64,000 bases of DNA. Source: Rhizopus arrhizus (taxonomy: Eukaryota > Mucoromycota > Mucoromycetes > Mucorales > Rhizopodaceae). The notes under the pieces are model-generated. The model saw nothing but the letters and a program-made list of their open reading frames with translations. It did not search any database and was not told the origin of the DNA. The translations under genes and the position numbers were made by a program. Shown one piece after another: positions 43,575 to 55,463 of the stretch. Location of the stretch: the NCBI GenBank assembly GCA_024220505.1, contig JAKZZE010000016.1, positions 992,001 to 1,056,000 of the forward strand. The letters run 5' to 3'. Each line of letters opens with the position of its first letter. Position 1 is the first letter of the stretch.

Positions 43575-45204
43575 CAGTAGCGGACAAAACTGGTGCACAA
43601 AACTTTTTTTTAGCTTTTAACTACCATTACCTGCTCATGGTAATTGCAATAGTCATGAAACTGTACTAGAAGGAGGATATACTAGTCATTGTAATTTATG
43701 TATGTTCTAAGCATGACATTGTTAAAACTGAGCGATAAGCGTGCTTTGAATTTATAAAATCTTATATTTTCTAAAAACCGCAAAAGTGGCTAAAATCTTA
43801 GACTTTATATAATCATCTCATCTCTTGATATTATCGGATATTCTTCTTTGCATATGCTAATAATATGCGTGTATATCATTTTCAGTAAAAGAACCCGGCT
43901 CTTTAACTATTCTTTTCCAAAGATCATCGACCCTTTTTGATCTAGTGTCGTATCATCATACCTTTGCCATCAATTGCCACCTGGCATGCTTAAGCGGACT
44001 TAGGCCGGGATTAGTGGCGGCTAAACTTGTAGCACAGAAGCGCTGTTATCAAATATTGAGTTTATGACATGCGTTGACTTGTGCCTTGTGTCATTGTCAT
44101 ACTGAAACGAGAGATTACGACGTTTTAGACTACTATACGCTAGGCTTTTGTGGTATGAAGTAAGCGAAATATATGTGTATATTTATGAGTTCATTATACC
44201 ATCGTATACCTGACACACATATTCTGGTCCTCAATATCTAATACAGCCTTAAAACATAACAGAGCAGCCAGCATGCTTCATTGTTTGATCACCGTGAAAA
44301 AATCGCTCAGGTTGCTCGACTTGCTTTCAATATTAGTGTATACTATCTGCATCCATAATGTTCATATTTGTTTCATTGCTAAAGATAGCAGACTTCCAGC
44401 CCTCTATAGTATACAATGGCTTGTTGTGATACCACATTCATCGCTTTTTCCGACTTATACAGCTGATGAAATTCTTCGATTCCTTACTTCCGGACTCAAA
44501 ATCTAGCTTCCTACTGTGCCTTTAGACTGACAGTCTGCTAACACTGTATCTTAAGGTCCTCAAAATGTGCTGAGCATCAGGAACTGTGTGTAGCGGACCT
44601 TGTCCAAGCTCTAGGTTGATGACTGAACTAATAACTTTTCAGGCTAATAGCGGAATGCCTTCATGATCACAAGACATTAAGTTTCTTTCTTCCCTCTTTC
44701 TCCTGTTGATTGTCCATTTAGAGATCCTTGTTACTCTAGGAATATCTGTTGTCGTACGAACTAGGCGTGTTCGAGATCTCAGAGTTTCGTTTTTACAGTT
44801 GCTTATTTTCTTAAACATATAAGGCTAGTACTTTGTTATAGTGAATAGGGTAAAAACAAAAGGGGGGACTCAATGGGAAATACAAAATAAGTACAGTTTT
44901 ATATATTTTTTAAGAGCTACTAAAATTTACTAATATGCTGTGAAATCTGAAAGCAAACGGGAGAGATATGGGGAAAATTGAAAGAAGGCTAGACAAGCAC
45001 TACATTTTTGGCGAAAATTGAAATATGCAAAAAATCACTAAAAATGACCTTATGCCTGAAGGATGTCCGGCACAGTTCCGGTTTACATAACATACTGTAT
45101 ATTTTGGACTGTCTTTCAGATGGTATATGCCACAAAAGTCGCAGACATATGGCGGAGATACAATGTTGATTTTAATTTTTGTGCACCAGTTTTGTCCGCT
45201 ACTG
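43575..45204 (-). mobile_element. Dead Tc1-type element T3, inverted copy of T2
   Basis: 1630 bp with the same 28-bp terminal repeats and TA flanks (43573-43574, 45205-45206). The sequence is the reverse complement of T2 with only occasional substitutions, including the same broken transposase interior (minus strand here). The flanks differ from those of T2, so each inserted on its own. Confidence 0.92.
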
Positions 45205-45206
45205 TA

Positions 45207-45433
45207 AGCCCTCACCCAGTTCCCCGGTCCGGACAACACGTGTAGTGCGGGCCGAACAAAAGCTAAGACCCTGATGTCCCTGAGACCCTGTTCTCATTAC
45301 AACCCCGCCATCTGGGACAATTGAGAAAATTCGAGAGATTTCTGGACCTCATCATAAAAACATATAAATAGTTGTATTGTTTTATAAAAAATAAAGAACA
45401 GCTTTCTTCACAAGTTCAAGTTTATTTTATTGT
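45207..45433 (+). repeat. LTR-like end between T3 and the CACTA element
   Basis: The 227-bp stretch contains a TATA-like box (ACATATAAATAGTTG near 45360) followed by AATAAAGAAC and ends TTATTTTATTGT right before the CACTA terminus. This order resembles the 3' half of an LTR. No second copy was seen in the window. Confidence 0.3.
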
Positions 45434-45764
45434 CACTGCAAATAATCGTGCAAACTCTGCACACTGTTAATTTTTAGCAATATGCTTTTCTGTTTAACGA
45501 TGCCAAAAGCTGTGATTGAATGGGTATTTATGCCGACGTCAATATCGGCACCCTTTAAGGACCTAAATGTCTGTCAATATATTCTGCGTCTCTGTATGGT
45601 GCCGATATTAACGAAAATGATGATCCATAGCTCTAAGTAGATTTATACAGACCCAATTGTCGTTCTGCGAAGGCGTCTCTCTTGTTAGCTGCTTTACATA
45701 GTCTATTCTACGTTATAAATAATTTGGCAACCAATGATACTTTTTAAATCATTACTTTATTTGT

Positions 45765-45905
45765 CTTTTTACTCTTTATAAACCACTCATATTGCCTTAT
45801 ATACTTCTTTATGAACCACTCATATTGCCTTATATATTTCTTTATAAACCACTTATATTGCTTTATATACTTCTTTATCGACCATTCATATTGCAATAAA
45901 TATTG
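45765..45905 (+). repeat. Subterminal tandem repeats of the CACTA element
   Basis: Three to four imperfect copies of a roughly 37-bp unit (ACCACTCATATTGCCTTATA followed by a CTTCTTTATRAA tract). The short copy at 56280-56395 has one unit fewer. Subterminal repeats of this kind are where CACTA transposon-encoded proteins usually bind. Confidence 0.75.
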
Positions 45906-46261
45906 CTTTATATATACAAAAAAATAGGGATTTTGTTTATAAAAAATAGCTTTTTTTTATTTGAATAAAATAATAATAACAATACATAGTATTTCTTTGC
46001 TTGTAGCATTTTAGCAGTGTGCTTGACTTACCTAATGTCACCAGAATAGCAGCATCTAATCTAAAAATACATCAACTAGTCTCGTGGAACTCAAAAAGTT
46101 CTCAAAAGAAAAAAAAAAAAAAAGCCAAGCTCAAGGATTCAAAGACACAAGGACTCAAAGGCACAAGGACCTGGGTAATTAAAGCAAAAGAAGGAAATAC
46201 ATCAGTACTTAAGAACCAAAGTAAAAGCCAGGAAAGAAACAGAAAGAGGCCAAAGCAGAGC

Positions 46262-46625
46262 AACATTCATCTACAATAGATGTTAAATATCGTGTATATA
46301 TAATAAAAGCAATAGTACCTTTCTTTAGATAGACCATGGGAAAAAAACTAGCTAAGCGTATACTCACAAGTACAAAAAGCAGCAGACATCTATAATAATT
46401 ATTAGCTATGAAGGATATGTAATAAAAGTAATAGTACCTTTCTTTAGATGGGCTAAGAGAAAAACCTTGCTAAGCTTTACCAACAAGTAAAAAAAAAGGA
46501 AGCAGAACGCATCTATAATAAATATTAGTTATGGAGTATATAGTAAAAGTAATAGTACCTTGCTTTAGACGAACCACGAGATAAAAGAAGAAAAAAAGAC
46601 ACCAGCCAAGCTTATACCAACAAGT
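46262..46625 (+). repeat. Internal about 115-bp tandem repeats of the CACTA element
   Basis: Three to four imperfect repeats, each with CATCTATAATAATTATTAGC, a TAAAAGTAATAGTACCTT block, then an AGATGGGCTAAGAGAA-like segment and ACCAACAAGTAAAAA. Related copies are at about 56750-57120 in the short element. No coding potential. Confidence 0.7.
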
Positions 46626-47120
46626 AAAAGAAGAAGCAACTATAATCCTGGGAAAAAGACTTTATAAAGACAATTTAAACTATAAAGAAAGCAACCAACA
46701 CAACTTTACTAAAGTACAAGTACCATTAGAGCAATAATAGAGTATATATAATATTAAGAACTTACCTTTCAGAAAGGATTTTTTTTAAAAAAAAAAGGAA
46801 AAAAAAGAGGGAAAAAAAAGTACTTTTTTTATAGCTTCATTTTACAAGTGTTACAATTATTCAATATTAGTAAATTATAATAACCATGAAAGCTCGTTTC
46901 AACTGCATTTTTTAACATAGTTCAGCTATTAAAATATTCAAAAAGCTTGTTTATATATTGTTAGACTTATTCTTTATTTAAATTTAACATCTTCAACCCT
47001 AATAGTGTTTTTTTTTTCTTTTTTTTTTAAAAAAAAAAAGAGTACAAAATAAACTGAAGAATATAAAAACAATGTAGCACATTCTTCTTTTTTCTTCTTC
47101 TTTATACTTTATTTTAAAAA

Positions 47121-48400
47121 ATGTCTAGACGCGTCGCTACACCCATCAACGTTCCCAGCAATGCCCCAAAAAGGGCAAGAGTTTCTTCAAATATCGCTGG
47201 ATCATCATCCACTGTTGTTCCTTCTTTCTCTTCTCTTTTCCCTGCTCCTGCTCCTGTTCCCGCTCCTGCTCCTGTTCCCGCTTCTGCTCCTGTTCCCGTT
47301 TCTGCTCCTGTGGCCGCTCCTGTTGCAACATTTGGTAGCCATACTGGTGCAGAGGCTATTGGAGCAGCCTCTAGTTTCACACCAGAGATGATGGCTGCCC
47401 AAATGCAGTTTTTTGCTCAAATGTGGCAACAGCAACAGCAGCAGCAGCAGCAGCAGCAACATCCAGTTCAACAGCCACAGCAAGGGCAGCAGTATGTTTC
47501 TGTGGCTGAGATCAACAAGATCAAAAAGCAGTGTAGTGTAAGCTTAAAATTAAAGTATCAATTAGTAAATTCAATTTAATAACTTTATTTCTTAATTTTT
47601 TCACTTACATTATAGGATCACATAGCTGATCACTACCGTGAATACTTGGTTGGCCGTGGCATCAAGTTTGATACGCTCAAGTCCATCACCGACAAGGCCA
47701 ACAGAAAAGTAAAAAATCTGTTGCGCGATGAAGTCAGGAAGCACCAACGCTTCAATTGCCTGACTGATTCGCAGATATTCACCATGATTAGAAGTAAGTT
47801 CTATTACATGGTGGATAAGGCAAATGGGAAAGCTGTGGCGACACCAACGTCAGCCTGCCGCAGCCGCGTAAATGCAGTAAGTACTTGATATTCAAAACAT
47901 CATAATATAAAATGCCTATAATACTTACATCAATACTTTATGATAGAAACTCCTTAACAGGAGGATTACTTACAACGCCAACGCAGCAGCATACCACGCC
48001 CGGTTCCCATTTGCCGAAAAGATCTTGACGGTTGCTTGGACCTCTGATGAGGAGGATGGCCCAGAAGATGAATATGGCCGTACATTTATTGTCAAGCGGC
48101 CATCATTCAGAAGTGAAAGAGTAAGTATAACATATCAATAAACCTCTTTTTCTAATACACCTTAATTGCCTACAGGTAGTGGAATTCCACAAAGAGCTGC
48201 AGAAAGGGCACAAAGACTTGTTAAAGAAAAAGGGGGCTCCACCAGCTATTAGAAGAAGAATAGAAAATGTTGAGGTGGAGTTCCCTGATAAGCTCGACCA
48301 TGAGTATTACCCTTCCTGGGCTTTTTCTTCCCCTGCTCTTGGCTTTCCAACTTCTGTTTCTGGTTCTTCCTCCTTTGCCGCCGTCAACCCAATGCCATAG
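47121..48400 (+). CDS. CACTA accessory protein (possible second transposon protein)
   Basis: Four exons: 47121-47537, 47616-47876, 47947-48120 and 48176-48400 (1077 nt, 358 residues). All introns have GTAAG donors. The N-terminus is basic (MSRRVATP...PKRARV), followed by a Pro-Ala-Val repeat (about 38-72) and a glutamine run (about 110-120). The C-terminal two thirds are a compact, basic domain (DHYREYLVGRGIKFDTLKS, NRKVKNLLRDEVRKHQRF, YNANAAAYHARFPFAEKIL, FHKELQKGHKDLLKKKG) with no family I can name. Its place in the element, convergent with the transposase, recalls the second protein (DNA-binding TnpA-type) of plant CACTA elements; that role is inferred. Confidence 0.75.
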
Positions 48401-48588
48401 GCATCCACTTTTTTTTTTCCTTTCCTTTTTGTTCCTTGTTTTGTTGTCGTTTTTCAAATTGAATAAACATTTGTTAAAAAAAAAAAGCTAGTCTATTGAA
48501 TGATTCTTTAGTAAAATATGTAATAAAATAAAAATAATAATAATAATATCGATAGATAAATGAATGATTTAATGGTTTTGCGTATTTG

Positions 48589-51500
48589 TTACATATAAAT
48601 TTTTCTTGGAAGAGAGAGAGTGAGGATGTGGTTATCGATGTATGATTTGACAGCAGCAGGGTTATAAATTCGATGAATTGGAAGTATGCTAAGTCTTGAC
48701 ACTGGTTCATATTGATTCTTCCACACTTGGATGCCAGTACCATCGAAGGTGGGGAAATGCTGGGTCGCATGGCTGTACCAATTGACAAATGCAAAGTAAT
48801 GAGTCATATTGTTAAATGAATGTGTGAAAAGATATGATATTTGACCAATGCGCAGTTGATTGTCGACAATGGCCTGAATGAATGATGAAGGTGATGATGA
48901 AAAGGAATTGTTAATTGCTGGCTGATAAAGTTGTCCAAGCAAAGTGATATTTTTAAATGAATGTATAGTAGTATCGATGTATGTGTTAGTTGCATAGGTG
49001 TAGATATAATAGGCTTTTAAAGCTTCATAATGTTCATGGCATATAAGGTGTGTTTTTTTGTTGTATTTTAAAGGATAGGAGGTTGGTGGCAGAGGCTCAC
49101 TACCAGTAATCGTCGAATTGAATAAACTAGGCCCGTCTATGAAACGAGAGTAGTCAAATGGCGTTAAACCACTCTCATCACTCGTAACCTCGCCTATCTT
49201 TTCTATAGATTTCACTAATAGGAGCATGTCATTGTTGGTTGTGTTAATGAATGAATGTAATGAGTGTATGAGGTCTTGTGTATGAACATTTTGGATAAAC
49301 ATAATTGCATAGGTTGTTTCGAGGCCTGTCTTAAAATTAATGTTTATATTTTTTATGTTACCATTAAGGCGTTCGAAACCATAAAGCCAAAAGGCATAAG
49401 AAGGACCAAAGTCCAAAAAGCATTCCTTGAGATGCATATGCATGTGCATGTTTGGTGTTGCCATAGAGTTTCCATATAGTCGAACACAAGTCTTGCCAAA
49501 ATTTTTAAAGAGTGAATGGACTATGTCTATGTCTTCATTTGTAACAAGGGGCCCAGTGACCAATTTCACCGCTTCAACGTACAGCATCCAATTGTCAAAG
49601 TGCTCTCTTGCCAGTTTCTGTTTCAAGAGAAATGGCGACAGCACAACGCACCACGTTCTCCACTCGTCTGATTTCATGTTACTGAAACAACTTTCAATCT
49701 TGGCTTTTTTTTTTAAAAAAAAATAATTGTTAGCTTGAACATGAATTAAAGTTTTTTAAATTTGTTACATACATTGTCATGTTTTGACATGTCAATAAGA
49801 TACAGTCTTATCATTCTGGACTAAATCTTTACAAATGAGTTTGAATAAGAATAGAACCTGATAATTATCACTGCCCTAAACAGCCAAGTTTCACTTTCAT
49901 CTCAACAGTTGATTATTAACATCAGTCTATAAAATTTTTCTTATACATGTCAAATCATATCGGTCGTAACTATTTTTGTCATCTAATCTCAGGTCTTGCT
50001 CAACTAATATAAATAGCCTTGAAATCTTTCTTTAATAAAAGTATTCGACTTTAGAACTATTGTTCGGTCTCGTTAATTCTTCTTTATCTTATTTTTGAAT
50101 ACTTAAAACACTTCATACATCTAGATATCTTGCAGTATTGAGAAGGAATGATAACTGAGCTAGATTCATCAGCCATTGCCTTGAAATCATTTACAGTGAG
50201 CAAACCACGGCCTTCCCAAACTTCAATCATTCTTTTTGGTGTACCAAGAAACAAGTTGTGCATTGGATCCACAGCTGTCAATCTCACCACATCAAAATAA
50301 CAAAGTCTATGGAGCTCACTCCATTTACTCCCCGTGCTCGTCTGTAAGGCTCTTTGCTGAGTGATGTGAGTTGCATTCAGCCAGTCAAATGCTTCTTGTC
50401 TTTGTTGAATACTGTCCCTCATTATCCAGTGTTCATCATCAAAGTTGGAAAAATCAGGCTTGGATGAATTCACACCAGTACTGATTCTAGGAAAGACAGT
50501 TGAGCATTTGTTACAAGCCTTATGAGCTGACTGCCCCATAAACCCGGCTACTTTACGCGCTGCAGGTATGTCGCAATTGACTGACATTAAAGCAACACGA
50601 ACAAGCATACCATTTGGGCATTGATAGGTGGGTATAACCACACCATCGTACAGGACAATCAACTCATCCACCATTGGCCGCAAGAAGTTTTGAATTTGGT
50701 CATCCGTGGGCTCGCCAGGACCAGGAATCATACCAACAAGGATAACGTTGGAAGTCTTCATCCTTGAACTTCTAGGGAGATTGTTGATAGTGAGGTACAC
50801 ACCACCACAAGAATAGTGCATACCGTCACTAGGCTGAAACCAGTCCACATTCAACGACACCATCAACGACCTTTCTTTGTTGACAAATGGCTGAGCATTT
50901 GAGTCGGCAAGCTGACTCCAAACTCTACCATCATAGATGTCGTAAAGAACATCCTCTTCCACCGATCTACTTCTCCACTGCTCAATTTGGAACTCGAAGG
51001 CAGGACGAGCAAAAAACTTCTTCAACGTTTCCAAAATTGAGTTGTAAGGGTACTCAAGAGCAGGCTTGACGGTGCTTCCAACAAAAAGAGGATTACCACA
51101 TGGTTGTTCTTGGCGGTGAGGGTTGTTTGCAAACCTGACATAAGAGCATTGTCGGGCATGCAAACTTCCCGTGGTGTAAACGCTTCTGCAAAGGGAACAG
51201 ACAAGAAAACGAGAAACACCACTGCTGGCAGACGAGTAGTTGACCATGACACGAGCCGTGGAGATCTTTGTAGGAATCTCCATGTCATGGCCAAGAGCAC
51301 GAACAAAGAAAGAGAGAAAGGCCAACAATTCTTCACCAGCTTGTACAGAGAGGTACTTTGCTTGAAAAAGAACCACGTAGAGCACCAAAAGATGCTTGAG
51401 CTGTTCTTCGTGGCTCAATTCCTCCTCTCCATCAACATTCATGTGGTCTAACAAATTGTAAAATACAGTTCAATAAATAAATCCTTTCTAATGTAAAATG

Positions 51501-51795
51501 CTTTGTCGACTGAAAATATACCTTCAAAGGTGGTATGCTCACTTTCGTTTTCAGGGACGGCTGTTGGTTGTTGCATGACTTCGGCTACTTGTCTTCTGGA
51601 CTCTATTTTTTTTTTTTTTTTACATTAACACGAGTGCGTTTATACGAAAAAATAAAAACTATAACCTCTTCCTCTGAATCTGTCCAGACGCTTATGAGTA
51701 AGAACAGTTCTCTTTGCAAGTCTTCTAAATCCACCGGGATGCATGCTGCATTCGGTACAAGTGCAAGCGATTTTAATGTTATTGATGTTGTTCAT
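48589..51795 (-). CDS. CACTA-like transposase (Transposase_21/Tnp2-like)
   Basis: Four exons: 51795-51666, 51602-51522, 51447-50119 and 49703-48589; they total 2655 nt and encode 884 residues in one frame. The N-terminus has a Cys cluster (CTCTECSMHPGGF), typical of the zinc-finger head of these proteins. Then come SLCRSVY with CS...CGNPLF (second Cys cluster), SLNVDWFQPSDG, GMIPGPGEPTDDQIQNFLRPMVDELI, AHKACNKCSTVFPR, and DPMHNLFLGTPKRMIEVW, a hallmark of the Tnp2-like family. Exon 4 continues with CFLDFGPSYAFWLYGFERLNG, another hallmark. It would excise and insert the element. Intron 3 (50118-49704) holds a solo LTR; without it the intron is about 70 nt with a GTATGT donor and CTAAC branch site. 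Confidence 0.85.
49775..50115 (+). repeat. Solo LTR family D inside a transposase intron
   Basis: 341 bp with TG...CA ends (TGTCATGTTTTGACATG to ACACTTCA), flanked by TACAT at 49770-49774 and 50116-50120. It has TATA (CTAATATAAATAGCC near 50010) and AATAAAAG near 50033. It lies at the donor end of the third transposase intron. Confidence 0.85.
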
Positions 51796-53102
51796 TTTGA
51801 AGAATTTAGTATTTTGTAAAGAAATAAAGAAGGAAAAAAAAAATGCGCCTGATAAAAAACGAGTAGTAAATTTGCAAAAACAGTCGGTGCTTAAACAATG
51901 AAATAAGGCAGTAAAACAACTTCTTTTTTTTTCCCTTGTTTTGTTTCATGGAATACTCTAGATGCCAAAGGCACAAAACAAAAAAAAGGAAAGCTCAAGC
52001 ACTGGTCAAATGTAAGCTTATAAAAAAGTAATAACAACCAAGTCTAATGTCGGTTTCTTTTTTTTTTTTTACATTAGGAATTCCTAATGGGACACATTCG
52101 GATGACGAACATGAGCCACATGAGCAAAGTTGTTCGTTTTAACACGATAAAACTATAATAATATCAAACTTATATTACTGCTTGTTGTTGAAAAGCCCTT
52201 TTTGATAAAGGAAGTTGGCAATGTTAACATCTCTAATGGCTAATGGCTAATTGCAAATTACACCCATCTGCAAACATAAAGTAAGTAATGAACTAATATA
52301 AGCTTAAAAACATACATTCTTTTATATTATTTGTCATAAAAAAATAATAAAGCAATCTATTTACTTGAAAAACAAAAAACTGTGCTTGTATCTATTAATT
52401 ATAATTGCCTTGTAACAAGATGTTAACAAAGCTTCTTTTTTTTTTATTCTTTTTAGAATATACACGTATTCTTTTGTTATAATGTAAAAGCATTTGTATT
52501 TTTATAAAACATGTTTACTGTTAGGTTATTGTTTTCATTTGAATAAGTAACATTTTATTGCTATGCTCTTTTTTTTTTTTTTCCACTAGGTCTTTTTTTT
52601 TTAACTTTGTCTTTTTTTTTTTACTTTTAATTTTTCAGCTTCTTTTTTTTTTCCCAAACGCAACTATTTTGTTACATTCTGTTACACGTTTCTAATGAGC
52701 TAAGCTAAAAAGCACAGACTGCCTTCCTAATATGTATTCTTCTGATCAAAATAATCGCAGAATGCTTTTGATTTCCGCATTTTGCCCTCAAAAATAAAAA
52801 AAAAGAAGATATCGGTCTTTCAACGATAGAGGAGAACAAGCTTTCCAAAAAAAGATCATCTGTAAAAAAAAAGACATTTTTTTTAAAACGTGAATAACTT
52901 TATGAATATTTACCCTACAATGAAAAAAATAACATTACTTAATTTCTTTATTTTTTTCGCATCTAAATCTTTTTTCATATTTCGAAAATGACCAATACAG
53001 CAAGATATAATGTTTTTTTAAAAAAAAACTTTAAAATCTGTGGACCTATGATTGTCACCGATATCAGAATTCTACGTCAAAGGCGCAACATTATTTGCAG
53101 TG

Positions 53103-53151
53103 AAAGGACACTCAACCAATATGGTAGCGCCTTAACCACTACGACAAACAC
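53103..53151 (-). repeat. SINE head fragment next to the full CACTA copy
   Basis: The 49 bases outside the right terminus match 58694-58742 with about five differences, and include the box A-like segment (minus strand TCGTAGTGGTTAAGGCGC). The match stops exactly where the SINE 5' end is inferred in the other copy (GACAAACAC). No SINE body adjoins the left terminus at 45433. Confidence 0.65.
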
Positions 53152-53334
53152 TGTGAATTACGCGGTAGTTTAGACTATGAAAGTGAAGGACTTGCGGGTA
53201 GTTAAGAAATAAGGAAAACCGTTAACCAAGAAGCCGGTAAGTGTTCGTTTGTTAGATTTTAGGAATACCAAAGAAAACAGCAGTTCACCAGAGAAAATAA
53301 CCCTGTCTATCCAGACAGAAAACCAAAGACAAAA

Positions 53335-53945
53335 AATTAGGCCTTCGAAAAAAGGTATTGTTTATTGATTCGCATAAGTTATTCTTTTATACATTATTGA
53401 AAATAAACTAAATTAACAAATGATATCAAACATAACACAATTGAAGGAAATGATGTAAATGGGAATGAGTGAATGTAAACTAAACTTGTGGCATAAGGAG
53501 ATTTAGAACAATATAAACTATTTTAGCGTCAAACATGTCAGGGGAAATACTAGAATAAAAATGGTAAATCAAAGGAAAGAAATTTAAGCTTTGAGCAATG
53601 ATCAATGCTGTTGAAGCTCCGCCGAGACAACACCGAAATTAAACCCAGATTTCTTACACCCCGTCATCGACTCGCTACCGACCCCCCAGGTCACCAACAG
53701 ACATCTTTCATTTTCTCGAATTTCTTTCACATTGACTTACTCATTCCATTCGGCCATGACCAAGTTGAGCTAGACCCAAGAAGAAGACGACCCAAAGCTT
53801 CACCTCTTTAAGGCGAGTATTACTGCACCAAAAAGGAACTAGTTTAGTTATCCAGAACTTCTTTAAAAAGAACTAAAAATTTTGCCACACAAATTGAGTT
53901 TATTATCTCACATTTCCGGGTACTGTCAACACCTGACAGTTGCTA
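53335..53945 (-). repeat. LTR-like sequence 1
   Basis: Read on the minus strand it begins TGTCAGGTGTTGACAG and contains TAATAAACTCAA near its start. Near its other end it has a TATA-like TATAAAAGAATAAC and AATAAACAATACC. The order resembles an LTR and parallels 54925-55440, but overall identity is low and no target duplication was found. Confidence 0.35.
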
Positions 53946-54924
53946 ATATGTATGTTATGTCTAGTTTCGCTATACGGTGAAGTGATAACAGAAACCAATT
54001 AATAGAAGACTGTAAAGACTATTAATGTACAATAACAACAAAGTTAACAATATAAACTAGTTCTTGACTTCAATTGCTTGAACGTGCAAAAAGAATTTAC
54101 TCGGCACCCAAAATTAATTTTAGCGGGAAGAAAGCCTTTTGTTTATTACTTTACAACAATAGATGCTTTGGAATAACATATTAATATAAGGTAATTGGGG
54201 AAAATATACAATTATAAAGAGAATGATGGTGATTTTTGATAAATAAAGTAAATGCTGTATCAATTGAGTATTCGTTTTCATGTTGATTTTTATGGTGTTC
54301 TTTTCTGTTTAGTGTGCTGGCACATTGGGTGAATAATGCGTCCAGAGATCGTCTTCTTGATGTATCCTATGAGGGATAGAAAATAATAGGTAAGAAAAAT
54401 AATGTCGGCCAATTGTGACGTGTGTCTTTTCAATTCCCGATGCGGTGAAGCTGATTATTTTCCTTTCCCCTTATTTTCTTTTACATTTTCTTCAATAACG
54501 TCTGTTAGAGTTATCCAACCACACCGAAAAGCATACCATTCGAATCGCCATGAAAAGGAGCATCTTTTGAATACAAAATAAGCTTTAAAAATCAAAAAGG
54601 AATCAAAGGCGATCATCGACCAAAATCCGACTTCGTCACACTGATAATGTACTAAGGGAGAAGATATACTTTTTTGAAGGACTTGATTAAGACGGTAAAA
54701 GATATATCAACTAAGTTGCCTATTTGATTTTCTATTAATTCACTTCAATTCGAACGAGAACCTAGGCCGACTGAAAAAACCTACTTCGAGCAATTGGTAC
54801 CAGAATAATAAGAGAACCACCAAATAGATAAAGGCAAGTGTACGTTATAAGAGAGTGAGTGAATAAACAAAGGTTTTAGAGAGAACTTTGATTATTCCAA
54901 AAGAAAAAAATAAAATAAAAAAAA
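53946..54924. other. Stretch between two LTR-like sequences
   Basis: No open frame with a recognisable domain. If the two flanking LTR-like blocks belong together, this would be the internal region of a small non-autonomous element, but this is not shown. Confidence 0.3.
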
Positions 54925-55440
54925 ATAGGTCGATTTTTCGATATCTTTATTTCATAACAAATTATTAGTCTTTATATACTTTTGCAAGCGCATAAAGTAT
55001 TAACAGAGGATGAGTAAAAAAATAAAATAAAAACATGTCAGAACATTGACGAGGGTAACTGAGGATAAGAAAGGAAAATAAAAAAGAACATCAGACAAGA
55101 GAAACATCCAACGGAAGAAAGTAAAGGAACAAAAATATGATCTGAGCAAATGTCATCGGAAGAAGCACACAATACATCGAACCACCCAGCTAAACCTAGA
55201 ACCTAACCGACAAAAAAGGAAAGTGCACCCCAACTGTATATGGCCATCAATTCACTTGAGCTCCGCCAGCAAGTTGCGCGTCACCTGATCAACTCCGGGG
55301 TTCTCCTTCAGCTGGTGTCAACCATAGCCGCTTCCCACTATAAACTTCTCAGCCAATCATATTTCCCAAAGAGCTTCGCTTAAACATGTCCCCGAACCGA
55401 GTTGAGTTTATCGCCCACGATTACCAGTCACCTGTCAACA
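54925..55440 (-). repeat. LTR-like sequence 2, ending 9 bp upstream of the tRNA-Asp 5' end
   Basis: On the minus strand it begins TGTTGACAGGTGACTGG at 55440 and has GATAAACTCAA close by. Near its far end it has a TATA-like AGTATATAAAGAC and AATAAAGATATCG. The first base lies 9 bp before the first tRNA-Asp nucleotide (55449). It shares start and layout with 53335-53945. Confidence 0.4.
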
Positions 55441-55447
55441 CCACACC

Positions 55448-55463
55448 TTCTTCGGTAGTATAG
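55448..55463 (+). repeat. tRNA-Asp 5' fragment: left target duplication of the SINE
   Basis: TTCTTCGGTAGTATAG is identical to the first bases of the intact gene at 63771-63786. With the seven bases before it (CCACACC) it forms a 23-bp repeat of 58743-58765, the duplication flanking the SINE. Confidence 0.85.

Larger units (their letters stand above)
45434..53102 (-). mobile_element. CACTA-like transposon, full-length copy
   Basis: A 7.7-kb element with 13-bp terminal inverted repeats (CACTGCAAATAAT at 45434 and ATTATTTGCAGTG ending at 53102). It has subterminal repeats at the left end and two convergent spliced genes (accessory protein, plus; transposase, minus). The right flank (53103-53151) matches the tRNA-like SINE head that also flanks the short copy. 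No matching 3-bp duplication is seen (TGT left, AAA right), so one flank may have changed. Confidence 0.85.

Noticed and set aside
52988..53173. 60-residue ORF repeated at 58579-58782
   Set aside because: It is in the shared right end of the CACTA elements and runs across the terminus into the flank, so it is not a gene.
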